NCBI GenBank assembly: GCA_034440575.1
Contig: JAOTOL010001524.1
Coordinates: 1,191,501-1,255,500 of the forward strand
Source of the DNA: Imbricaverruca yamaguchii
Taxonomy: Eukaryota; Arthropoda; Thecostraca; Neoverrucidae
Length of the DNA: 64,000 nt
Direction: 5' to 3'
The stretch's first letter is position 1, and each line of letters begins with the position of its first letter. The position numbers were made by a program, and so were the translations under genes. The notes beneath the pieces are model-generated. The model had not been told where the DNA came from. It worked only from the letters and a program-made list of their open reading frames with translations, and did not search any database. Shown here piece by piece: positions 1 to 34,500 of the stretch.

Positions 1-765
1 AGCCTGCTAGTGGGTGGTAGCCTACCAGTAGGTAGTAGCCTGCTAGTGAGTGGTAGCCTGCCCGTGGGTTGTAGCTTATCAGTAGGTGGTAACCTGCCAG
101 TAGGTAGTACTCTGTCATGGGTGGCAACCTACCAGTGTGTGGTAGTCTACCAGTGAGTGGTAGCCTGCCAGTGGTTTGTAGCCTACCAGTATGTGGTAGC
201 CTAGCAGTAGGTGGTAGCCTGCCAGTGGGTGGTAGCCTGCCAGTGGGTGGTAGCTTGCCAGTGGGTGGTAGCCTGCCAGTAGGTAGTACTCTGTCAGGGG
301 TGGCAGCCTGCCAGCGGGTGGTAGTTTATCAGTGAGTGGTAGCCTCCATGGGTGGTAGCCTGTCAGTGGGTGGTAGTCTGCCAGTGGGTGGTAGCCTGCC
401 TGTAGCTGCCAGGGTGGTTTGGTGGTGGTAGCCTGCCAGTTGCCAGTGGGTGGTAGCCTGTCAGTGGGTGGTAGTCTTCCAGTGGGTGGTAGCCTGCCGT
501 GTGGTAGCTGCCAGTGGGTGGTGCCTGCCAGTGGTGGTAGCCTGCCGTTGCCAGTGGGTGGTAGTCTGCCAGTGGGTGGTAGCTTGCCAGTGGGTGGTAG
601 CCTGCCAGTAGGTAGTACTCTGTCATGGGTGGGAACCTGCCAGTGGGTGGTAGTCTACCAGTGAGTGGTAGCTTGCCAGTGGTTTGTAGCCTACCAGTAG
701 GTGGTAGCCTGGCAGTAGGTGGTAGCCTGCCATTGGGTGGTAGCCTGCCAGTGGGTGGCACCACA
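1..765. repeat. 18-bp minisatellite with ~514-bp higher-order period
   Basis: Degenerate copies of GGTGGTAGCCTGCCAGTG (some units 1-2 bases off). The block at 86-190 recurs at about 600-700, so the array was also duplicated as a larger unit. Its open frames (GGSLPV repeats) are by-products of the 18-bp period. Confidence 0.95.
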
Positions 766-1249
766 CTGGGGGAATGTGATCCAATGGTGAATGCTGCGGA
801 GAACCTATGCGGGAAGCTGCGACATGCCCTGTTCATGTGAACTGTAACTTCATTTCGTGTCTTGCCAAGTGACTACCGGCACCTTACTGCGTTTGTTTGG
901 ACCACACTTCTGGTGTTGGACTTGTGGGTCTCATTTACCAGGCTGGCCAGGCTGAACTTCAGTCGTCTCATTCCAAACCTCTTGAACCGCTGGTCGAAAG
1001 AATTTGTCCAAGGATCAGCCCTGATTGGCATTGCCCTGTCCGTTGTTCACGAACTATGTAATACAAAAATCATCGACATTTTATTCGAACGTGTTTGCTT
1101 TGCGCAGACACACAGAGTTTTGTGGCTGCGAGTTCCCCAGCCAATCTCGCAAATCCAGGCCAGCAGGTGGCCCTGCGCCGTCAACTTAATATACAGCAGC
1201 GACTCGCCTGTTGGATGGTGTGACTGACCTTTCCCCGCTGAGGTGACTT
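766..1249. other. Non-repetitive spacer, nothing recognised
   Basis: Between two tandem arrays. An open frame of 121 codons at 862-1227 shows no domain or splice context, and no PHM exon was found. Confidence 0.4.
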
Positions 1250-1920
1250 ACGGAATATGGCGTGGCATCGGGACACCGTCACAACCCCCGTCCCCCTTAC
1301 TCTCTGGTCTGGTGACCCTCGGGTGACGTACGGAGCTGCTGTGGTGGCGAGACTGGCCCTCCTCCCTGTCAGATTATCCCAGACCCACGGTGTGGTCGCT
1401 GTAGCAATAGGATCGACCACAACACCCCCACCCCGCTGCTTGGTCTGGTGACCCACAGGTGACATATGGCGCTGCTGTGAGGGTGGGACTGGCTTCCTTC
1501 CTGTGAGCTGACGCTCGACCGACGGGTCCTGGAGCAACTGTAATGGTAGTATCGACCACCCACCCTCACCCCCACCACACTGCTTGGTCTGGTGACCCAT
1601 AGGTGACATATGGCGCTGCTGTGAGGGTGGGACTGGCTTCCTTCCTGTGAGCTGACGCTCGACCCACGGGTCCTGGAGCAACTGTAATGGTAGTATCGAC
1701 CACCCACCCTCACCCCCACCCCACTGCTTGGTCTGGTGACCCATAGGTGACATATGGCGCTGCTGTGAGGGTGGGACTGGCTTCCTTCCTGTGAGGTGGC
1801 ATATGGCGCTGCCGTGGCAGTGCGACTGGCCACGCCAGGCGATGACCCCCGATCCACGAGCCCCGGAGCGATTACAATAGTGGGACTGATCACCCGAGGT
1901 CAGGTGACCCGCGTATCACG
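1250..1920. repeat. ~144-bp tandem repeat, about four units
   Basis: GGTCTGGTGACCC recurs at 1305, 1442, 1586 and 1730. The two middle units are nearly identical. The array decays to the right. Confidence 0.92.
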
Positions 1921-2170
1921 CAGAGAGAGGCTGTGATAATGGGGGTGACCTTTCACCCGGTCAGGTGACCCCTCTCCCTGGACATGTGATACAAAGTCCA
2001 CACATGGGGAGCGCCTGTAACAATGGGGGTGGCCCTTCCCCCGGCCAGGTGACCCCTCTCTCCCAGTCAGAACACACAGATCACATTGGAATGACCCTTC
2101 TTCCGGCCAGGTATAACTCCCTGTCTCCGGTCAGGCGACACAGACCACATGTGGAGCGACCGTGGCGGTG
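1921..2170. repeat. Degenerate repeats of CCGGTCAGGTGACCCCTCTC type
   Basis: Imperfect copies of a 'ccgg(t/c)caggtgacc' core continue from the 144-bp array. Confidence 0.6.
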
Positions 2171-2237
2171 GTAATGACCCTCCTCTATTCAGATGGCTGC
2201 CCCACGGAGCACATATAAGTGCGGCTGTTGCAGCTTC

Positions 2238-2310
2238 AACCAAACACTTAAACGGCTAGCAACCGGCACTTTGCCAACTGAGCTACCGACGGCACCAAAT
2301 TGGTGGACCA
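2238..2310 (-). repeat. tRNA-like SINE head
   Basis: On the minus strand TAGCTCAGTTGGCAAAGTGC matches a tRNA A box, with a degenerate B-box region downstream. No complete tRNA cloverleaf can be drawn, so it is probably tRNA-derived rather than a tRNA gene. Confidence 0.4.
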
Positions 2311-2652
2311 CTAGCTGGACTGCCGGCCTCTTTAGTCCCGGTCATTGGTACCCGGCCCTCGATATTGCTGCTGACCTTCACGGACCCGTGATCTGATCTG
2401 ACCAGGTGTGACCTGTGCTACCACGCCTGGCCCAGTAGTTCTGCTCACGTTATACTGACCCGACCTGAACTGACGTGTACAATATGTTGCCAAAATGGTG
2501 CCTCTATTGTTCCTTGCCAGCTCTCTGACTTCAACAGGTGTGCGACCTGACCTGACCGCCGGCAGCATATGTATCCAGCATGACGGCATCTGCTGCTGGG
2601 TGGTGTCCACAGGTCTGCGATCCGACCTAACTTGGTGTGGCCCGTGTTGCAG

Positions 2653-26703
<24,051 letters not shown>

Positions 26704-27926
26704 TGTGCGCCCGGGCGCGGAAGCGGGCCGACGAATGAGCTGACGAGGCGGAACATCAGCGGTATCAGTCGGAGGCGTGTCTGCGGTATTATTAGGTGAC
26801 GATATGTCTGACCGTAGCGAGGGGCCGTTTGGGGCTGGCGCAGCGGCAGGCCGGATATGATAGGAGACGGCGTGCTGCGTGAAGGTAATAGGATTCGTGT
26901 GGCACGGTAGGGTATCAACGGTGGGAGCTACTGTAGTGGGGGTGCGGAATGAGTCTGTAGGTTGGTGTGATAGAGCGAGGAACGTTGCTGGGTGGTTTAA
27001 TATGAGGAAGGTAAGTTGGATCAGGGAAGAGCCTATGAACGTGATTAGCGGAATGGGAGAAACCGTTGGTGGTGACACATGAAACGGACTGCGAGGGTAG
27101 AATATGCAACGGGTGAAGTTTGGGTGCAATGGTTGGAGCTTGTGTGGGCGAAGTATGAAGTGAGTGGAGCCTGTATGGTTCAGGTATGCACTGGGTGAGA
27201 CTTGTGTGGGTGGAGCCACCAAGGAGATTGTGAGTGAGCGGACCTCCGAGGAGTTTGGAGTGGAAATAATTGGTACGATGTGTGAGATAAGCTGTGCATT
27301 GCGTTTGCGCATGTGTTTTGTCGTTGTTAACGACTGTATGTCGTGGCCGTCATAATGGGGTCATTTTGTGGCCTGAATGTGAGAGTGAATTGAGCTTGGC
27401 ACAAATCACATTTAGATGGCATAACTTGAAAGGTGTCCCACACCCTACAATCAGACGCATTTCAGCTGCTGGTTGCATGTCAAACTCGTTTCAAGACTGT
27501 AAGAATATTGTTCAGTATCGGCAATGCGGTCCCGTTGTGACTACTGCTACCTATGAAATATCAAGTTAGCTCGTAGAACCACCATTGGATGGGATGCATT
27601 GAGGTACATGATCCGACAATTCCTTTGGTGTTTTTTCCGCTGTGGATCAGTGTTTTGTATGAGATGCTAAAGCCTTGGATGGCGACAATTCCTTGGTCGT
27701 ACTGCTTAATCGGTTGCTACCGACTTCGGAACAACGTAACTCCCTGAGACAGTGGAGGTGATAGGTAACACGTGCCGGCTGATAATACCAACAGCGTGCG
27801 GGTGAGAACCGCGTAACATAATACTTAATATTTTCCCATCGCATGTCACAACATTAGCTACTTACGTGGCCCGTTGGCAAACTAAAAATTAGCCAGGGGT
27901 GTTTATTCATATGGTGGTCGTAGACG

Positions 27927-27932
27927 AATAAA
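27927..27932 (+). terminator. Candidate PAM polyadenylation signal AATAAA
   Basis: First canonical AATAAA I noticed on the plus strand after the PAM stop, 1.2 kb downstream. Another lies near 29523. No transcript data to choose. Confidence 0.3.
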
Positions 27933-29144
27933 TCATCAAATCTGCCCCTCATGGGGTATTGCATTAATTACAGTGGTGCTTTAAAAACGTTACGGGTATT
28001 CGAACCCGGCAAGAATGCGTTCTCCACTGGTGATTGCGTTCGCTTTTCACGGTATTGCGTGGCATATTACGCCGGTACTTGATGATCCCGCCTGACTGCC
28101 TGGGTGTCGTAATGCACTGTCGCGAGGTAGACGATCCGTCTGTGTGTTGGGTGTATGGGGGGGGGAGGGGGCGGTGTGGCATCTGTGACGCGCTAAACAC
28201 TGCACCAGGGCCAGCGTCAGTCCACCGTTACGACACGGGGCGGCCACGCCAGCTGGCCGGAGCGCTCGGCCCTCAGCATACCGGCAGGACTGTGACGTGT
28301 CTGAGGCCGTGCACCGCTATCACGTAACATGCAGCCCGGCAATGACAATCGAGTGGACACGGGTGGCGAGCGCACACTGGTGCACGGCGGACTGGAGGCC
28401 CCTGCTGTGTGTGTAAGCACCGTGACGGTCCGGGTGTGTCTGCTCTCGTACGTCAGCCCTGTACACAATCTGATCTGCTGTCAACTGTCTGACCTCGCTC
28501 ATACAGAATCTCTACTGCGTCTCGTGATCCGTGTAGTGGAGTGGCTTGGCTTGAACTACTACTTCCCCCATAAGACAGTTTAGCTTCCGTGGTAGTGGTA
28601 TTAACGTGTGCGCCCTTTGAAGGTTGTTTTCAAGGTGTCTGCTCTTCTTCGTTTAAATAGAGGCATTTTTAGCTGCTTGTCTGTTGCTATGTAGCAGCAA
28701 GACCTGAGGTTGTTGACCAAAGATACTGTTGTATCTGTGGCATACTTGTACAGTAGTATGCGTGCTTACGAACTGTAAAATTGTTTAACCTGTTTTTGCT
28801 CCTTAGCATGTTCACGTCGAACTGATGTCCAGCAGGGGCTGACGGATCTATTGTATTTATTCAGTCCCATGGTGATTTGTGTTGCGTTATTTCTGTAATG
28901 ACGTGACTACAGGCTGTCAATGGTGATCTGGACTGTTTTCGGCTCGCCCGTTGTTCTCCGAGTGCTGAGACTGCCAGGCTGGGGACTATGCCGGACTTGG
29001 GACGGTAAAGGACTCGGAACTGCACGAGACTGAGGTGTATGCGTGCTGCCGCTCCAGTATAGCGGTCGCTTGCCCGTCAGCATTGGCCGCACAATGCCGC
29101 CGCTGTAGCTGCGGCACATGTCCGCCGGCCGTTCGGACTGATCT

Positions 29145-29165
29145 CAGCTGCCTCTGAGGCAGCTG
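29145..29165. repeat. Short perfect hairpin
   Basis: CAGCTGCCTC, one loop base, GAGGCAGCTG: 10-bp perfect arms. Composition is GC-rich around it. Confidence 0.85.
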
Positions 29166-29618
29166 GAGCCAGTCGAGGCTGCTACGGTGCTGCGGGCCGC
29201 ACAATCACCGCCGCTGTCGTTCCCGCGATGCACATTCCCCGCGGTGTTTAGGTTTCTGGGAGCGTGTTGGTGCCGTGTCTGCCTGGCTGCTTTGTTCGAG
29301 CGCGAAGGGACCGGTGTCTGCTGCCCAGCCCCTGCCCGCCGGTGGTTGGTGTAGTTGCTGGTCTATTGAACGGCGAGCAGTGTATAGCCTGGTCCGTATA
29401 TGTCAGGGTTCTTTTCAAAGTAAAAATTATGTTTGTTATATTTTTCCTGCCAAGTATCTGCGCGATGTGATAGAATGGTGTATATTTTGTACACTAGCTA
29501 TGTCGGTGATGGTCAATAAGGTTAATAAATCTGGGAAATGAGTCACGTGTGTTGTTGAGGTAACCGGGTCAATACCCTTTACTCAGTTTACGTGAGAGGT
29601 ATTTTAAACTGAGAAAGT

Positions 29619-29668
29619 GCGCCAAGTGACCATGTGGTCGACGCGCCCGCAATCCCAGATACTCAGCT
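29619..29668 (+). repeat. SINE-like 3' fragment, diverged
   Basis: AAGTGACCATGTGGTCGACG and CGCCCGCAATCCCAGATACT keep the family core; the CTAA tail is degraded. Confidence 0.35.
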
Positions 29669-30977
29669 GAACATGGGTGTGACCGCTTAGGGGACATGTC
29701 CCCCCCCCCCAATTTCTGTAAAGTAACGATTTATCCCTTCCAATTTCTTTCGTGTCCCCCGAAGCCTCGGGTATCTTAGTATGATCGCCGAAAAAGCAGG
29801 CATAATCATTTATAGAGTGATAAGCAAGAGAATCACCGAAAATTATAGAAGCCGATCTAGCCAATCAACGAGCTTCACAGGCCATCTGTCATCACAAGAG
29901 CTCCGAATGGTAAATCAGCAGACGTTAAAAATGCCTGCTTCCGGGCCATTCTTGAATAACATGAACTTTGACCATCTTGTATTCTCACTTGGATGTAAAA
30001 TTTTGCTTTGCGAGACAACAAATTTGCATTATCGCAAGGCTTTATACGTCTTAGGCCGCATTTCCCTGCACATATGTTGATATATGTTGAGGAAATATGA
30101 CTGGGTGGCCTTGGGTATCTTCGAGACCATGGACAACGCTAAGAACATACGTCAAGTTAATGTGTTCGCATTCATATTCTGCGACGAGTTCGCTGGATGT
30201 TCAACGGCAGTGATAAGGAGTGAAACTTGCTAATTTTGGTGGAACCTTTCGCCCCCCAAATATTATTTTTAACAATGGTAAATTTGAAAACCAGACGTTG
30301 AAAATAAAGTGGCTGAAACCCAAGGACTTTTTTTGTGTGTTGGGAGGGGGCAGAGTAAGGCTCCATATCATGTTCAAACTTACCGCGTCCCTGGCTTATC
30401 CCCCGCCAATTTCGCAACCGTGGTTACACCCATGCAGCCGAGGACACCAACGCAACGTCTGAGGTCCTGCAGTAAGGTACAGTAGTGGAAAACACCTGGG
30501 TCCCGCAGTAACAGTGGAGTGGCAGTTCTGGTCTCTGGGATGCGGCCGAGAAAGACTTCCAAGGGACGAGTCTGAACGTTTTTGACGGCGTGCATGAGAT
30601 CCGGGAAATTTTCGGGATTCCTAGTCCCACCCATCCTCACACCGCTGTCAAACTTTCCAGATTCAACGAATAGCTGGGCCAGTTTGAAGCCCAGCGTTGA
30701 TTAGATGCGTCATGAACAGTGCATAGCAATTATATATATTTCAGATAGGTACAGTTAAATAGCTTCAAAAATATACCACAGACAGCTGTCATGAGATCGT
30801 TAGTACGAGAACACGTAACACTGAGCGACGCGGCGGCCAGCTCTTCGGTCGGCACGTCGCTCTGTTTAGGGGCTTCAGTTCGCAGGGGACTGGGCGAGCT
30901 GAGAGACTGAACAGGCTCACCCAGTACCAGGTAGTTGAGGTGGGGCGTGGGTACACTGGTTGCCAACCTTGCTTACA

Positions 30978-30983
30978 TTTATT
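30978..30983 (-). terminator. Candidate PAL polyadenylation signal AATAAA
   Basis: TTTATT on the plus strand, i.e. AATAAA on the minus strand, about 445 bp after the PAL stop. Confidence 0.35.
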
Positions 30984-31426
30984 GTGGCGTACCTTAGCGT
31001 GACATATAAGTAGTTAGCTTGAGCCCGCATGTCTTCCAATTTCTCGAATGTTTCCGAGCTGTTCTCCGTGACATACCCATGATCTCGCCACTAAGAGGAT
31101 GGACCTGGCATCATGCGCTGGCATACGAGATAACATTCCGGTCCCGAGGGATAGCTTCTAGCCAGGAATTTACCGATGGATCAGGGTCATGGTGTCGTAC
31201 CCAAGCCTACTCCGGTCCTGGGTGCTGGCGCTTCGTGGGATCCGTGACCTTTCCAATGAGATCTCCGCCTGGGGCCTTGTAGCAGCCAACAGTCACCATG
31301 CCACGCCCCTCCCTCACCCCACATGGAAGTACGGCCGGCCGCCACCCTGATACAAATATAGCTTCATCTTCCACCACGGCAGGTCCGGCTCGGGCAGCTG
31401 CGTGCCCCGGCGTCGTCGACTGCCTG

Positions 31427-31549
31427 CTAGGCGCTTTCGTAGAACTCGGGCTGGACGAGGAACTTGATGAGTCGTGGCGGCGTCGTCTCGGCCACGTAGA
31501 TGGTGCGTCCGTCCGAGCTGACCGAGAGGTCGTGTGGCGTGTTGAGGCC
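31427..31549 (-). CDS. PAL: PAL exon 7: TPHD zinc site and stop
   Basis: Acceptor GCCAACAG. It encodes GLNTPHDLSVSSDGRTIYVA, ETTPPRLIKFLVQPEFYESA and TAG at 31427-31429. TPHD supplies the last zinc His. The chain stops directly after the last propeller strand, so the protein lacks the PAM tail. Confidence 0.92.
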   Translation of the reverse strand, partial: GLNTPHDLSVSSDGRTIYVAETTPPRLIKFLVQPEFYESA

Positions 31550-34500
31550 CTGTTGGCAACACACACACACAACGTCGGACACCCGGAGAAGGTGATCCCT
31601 CTCCAGTCGTCATGTCAGAGCATGCTCCTCTGCCAGGGTGTAGGGCATCTGGGTCAGGTCATGTCCCCCTTGTGTCAGAGATAATCTTCCTCGGTGCCGA
31701 GACACGATGTCCCTGTTTCATGGAGTCATGTCCTGTTCTAGGAGGGTGCTCCTCGGCTACGCCACTGCTTGCTGGGAAGCTCCTTGCTCTTACTCCTAAT
31801 CAACACTAGATGGGGTCTGCAGTGTATATTGTAATATTTCCCACCCGTACTGCGGACCAACTTTCCAGGGTCAATGCAAGTGAGACCACACCGGTGCTGT
31901 GGTGAAAGTTGCCACAGGTGTGGAGGAGAACCTGCAGATGAACTACATTGTAGCTAGCTGGCGAGATTATTTCCTGTGTCGGGGAACACCTCCAGATTAA
32001 TGCCAGGGTGGTTAGATTATGAAACTGCTTATACCTCCACAGAGGGTTTCGGTCCAAACGGCACACGGTACTGTGGGTGGAGGTATATTTTTACCTGTTG
32101 CGAAGAACTAGCTAAGCGACAACCTGGAGCCCATCTGGTAAGGCTTCTCATCGCCACACATTCGAATCGCACGACAGGAATAGTGAGATTTCGCACCGGC
32201 GTCGAGCTTTAGCTCAAGAGACTACAGATTATTAAGTGACATTTCTCACCTATACTAAGACAAGCCCAAGGATAAACCCCAGTGCAAATGGTGCGACATC
32301 TCACCTGTACCGATGACCAGCCCAAGGATGTACCCCAGTGTAAATGGTGCGATATCTAACCTGTACTGACGACCAGTCCAAGCGTGGACTGCAGTGTAAA
32401 TGGTGTGGCATCTAACCTGTTCCGATGACCAGCCCAAGATGGACTGCAGTGTAAATGGTGCGACGTCTCACCTGTTCCGACGACCAGCCCATGGGTGGAC
32501 TCTAGTGTGAATGGTGTTACATCTCACCTGTCCCGACGACCAGCCCAAGGATAGACTCCAGTGTAAATGATGCGACATCTCACCTGTCCCGACGACCAGC
32601 CCAAGGATAGACTCCAGTGTAAATGATGCGACATCTCACCTGTCCCGACGACCAGCTGTCGAGGATTGCACCGGATTCGAGATCAATGGTCAGAGCTGCG
32701 GCGCCATACTGACTTTGGTGCACCGTGTACAGGACATCCCCTGAGAGGCAGACGGCCACCAAACATGTTACTCGCAATGCACACACGCAAGGCACGTGGT
32801 AGTGTACTTATGTTCTTTGTAGCAGATCGATGTGTAGACGCAATACATACACGCAAGGCACATGGTCATGTTCCTTTGTTCTTTGTGGCGGAACGACGTG
32901 TGAACACGATGCATACACACAAGACAAAGACGTGTATTCAAGCAATCCACAATATGCTTGTGGCTATTAAAGCCTATTGTCGAGTTTTAAGAAAGATGCC
33001 ACAGGGGAAAGGGCTGTCACAGGCACACATGAAATATAAACAACTCATACTAGCGGCACTGAAAAAGTAAGTATGATTACTCCCCCTAAGGTTTTCCGCG
33101 GATAGTGAAAGAACGGCGCTCTGGAGAGCACGGAAATTCGTCATACCTTTTCCCATATCAATTTGACATGTTGTGTCAAAATTTTTAAGTAAAGTCATCT
33201 AGAGTCAATGAGTTAGTCAAGGTCAAGTGAGGTCACTTCCAAAAAGTGCAACCTGTCGTCACACTTTAACGGATAAAGATATTTTGATGAAACTTTCAGC
33301 GTTTACTTATCATTAGGGATGCAACAAAACGCATCTGAGGAATATTTAATTATTTCCGTTTTTAATTACTTATTAGTTTTGTATATTTAAAATATATAGT
33401 TATATATAATATAGCCCGTTATAGTTAAAATATAAACTTCTGGCTAAAGTAGGCATTTTGTATTGTGGAAGTTGACTTCGAACAACATTTTGCGGTCCAC
33501 TCTACCTATTAAAAAAGAAAAATTAAAAAAAACTTGAAAACTCAACATTTTGAAATTTCCCAAAATTCAAATTTTGATATTTGAGTGGCCAGGAATTTTA
33601 TGGTCGATGTCGCTTTCCTTTTCTGATTACAATTTTTTTCATCAAATCTCCCTCAAAATGAACCCCCAGAGCCACAAACATAATGTAAGTCGTGAAATTC
33701 TATGGGCCTAGTGACGGCACTTTTGGGGAATTTGGAGGGGGAGGGGGGTCTGGCCATACTCGTCGAGCGCTTTCCGATGGCACCTATTTCGTTTCCGTGC
33801 GACGCTTAGTTTCGAGATTAGAGGGGGGTCTCTATCGACCCCCGAGACAGGAATGTGAGGATCTGACGGGACAGACGGGGCGGGATAAGAAGTCCGAAAG
33901 TATAATAATAATTCAGCGAGTATAATAAGAGATCAGAGATTATGATAAGAAGTCAGGAAGTAGACCAGATCAACCCGACCGGTCTCGAGCGGAAATGGCG
34001 CCTAAGGCAGTGACCAAGCGTGGGAACTAGCAGTTTCCTCAGTTCAAGGCACATGGTGGTGTTCTTATGCTCTTTGTAGCAGAATGACATGTCAACGCAA
34101 TGCGAATGTCGGATAGACACTCGCATGTATGCTGTCTGCATCCAATTAGAAGGCTGGCGTAATGCGCTCCGAAGATGATAGCCTAAATGATCACGTTAAA
34201 TACGTCAACAAATTCGACCGAGGTGAACTGAGCATTCGACTGAGCTTCAGAAGATCGCTGCCTGATTATAACATGGCATGAGGCCGCGGATGAAATATAG
34301 CTGTGCTGTCTGCCCACCCGTACTTGACAGACTTCTGCAGCCTGGTCAGACTATCGTGACACCCCAGACTGCAGTTTCACTCTTCGCCCACGCCAGACAG
34401 CCTTCTGACCAGCAATGGCACTAAGTCTTTTCGTTGAGAATACATACCAGGGGTACATACCAGCCATAATTTCTTCTTTAATGTTGAGCAGATGCTGGAT

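Larger units (their letters stand above)
26704..31426. other. Spacer between convergent PAM and PAL genes
   Basis: Presumably holds both 3' UTRs. Contains degenerate GTGGGTGGAGCC-like repeats (26880-27250), a CpG-rich patch at 28180-28420, a hairpin at 29145-29165 and one SINE fragment. No supported coding exon. Confidence 0.5.

Noticed and set aside
117..840. GGSLPV-repeat open frames, possible repetitive secreted protein
   Set aside because: The 18-bp DNA period automatically gives a 6-residue repeat; units vary by indels that break the frame.
2238..2310. Functional tRNA gene on the minus strand
   Set aside because: A-box is good but no acceptor stem, anticodon loop or B box can be completed.
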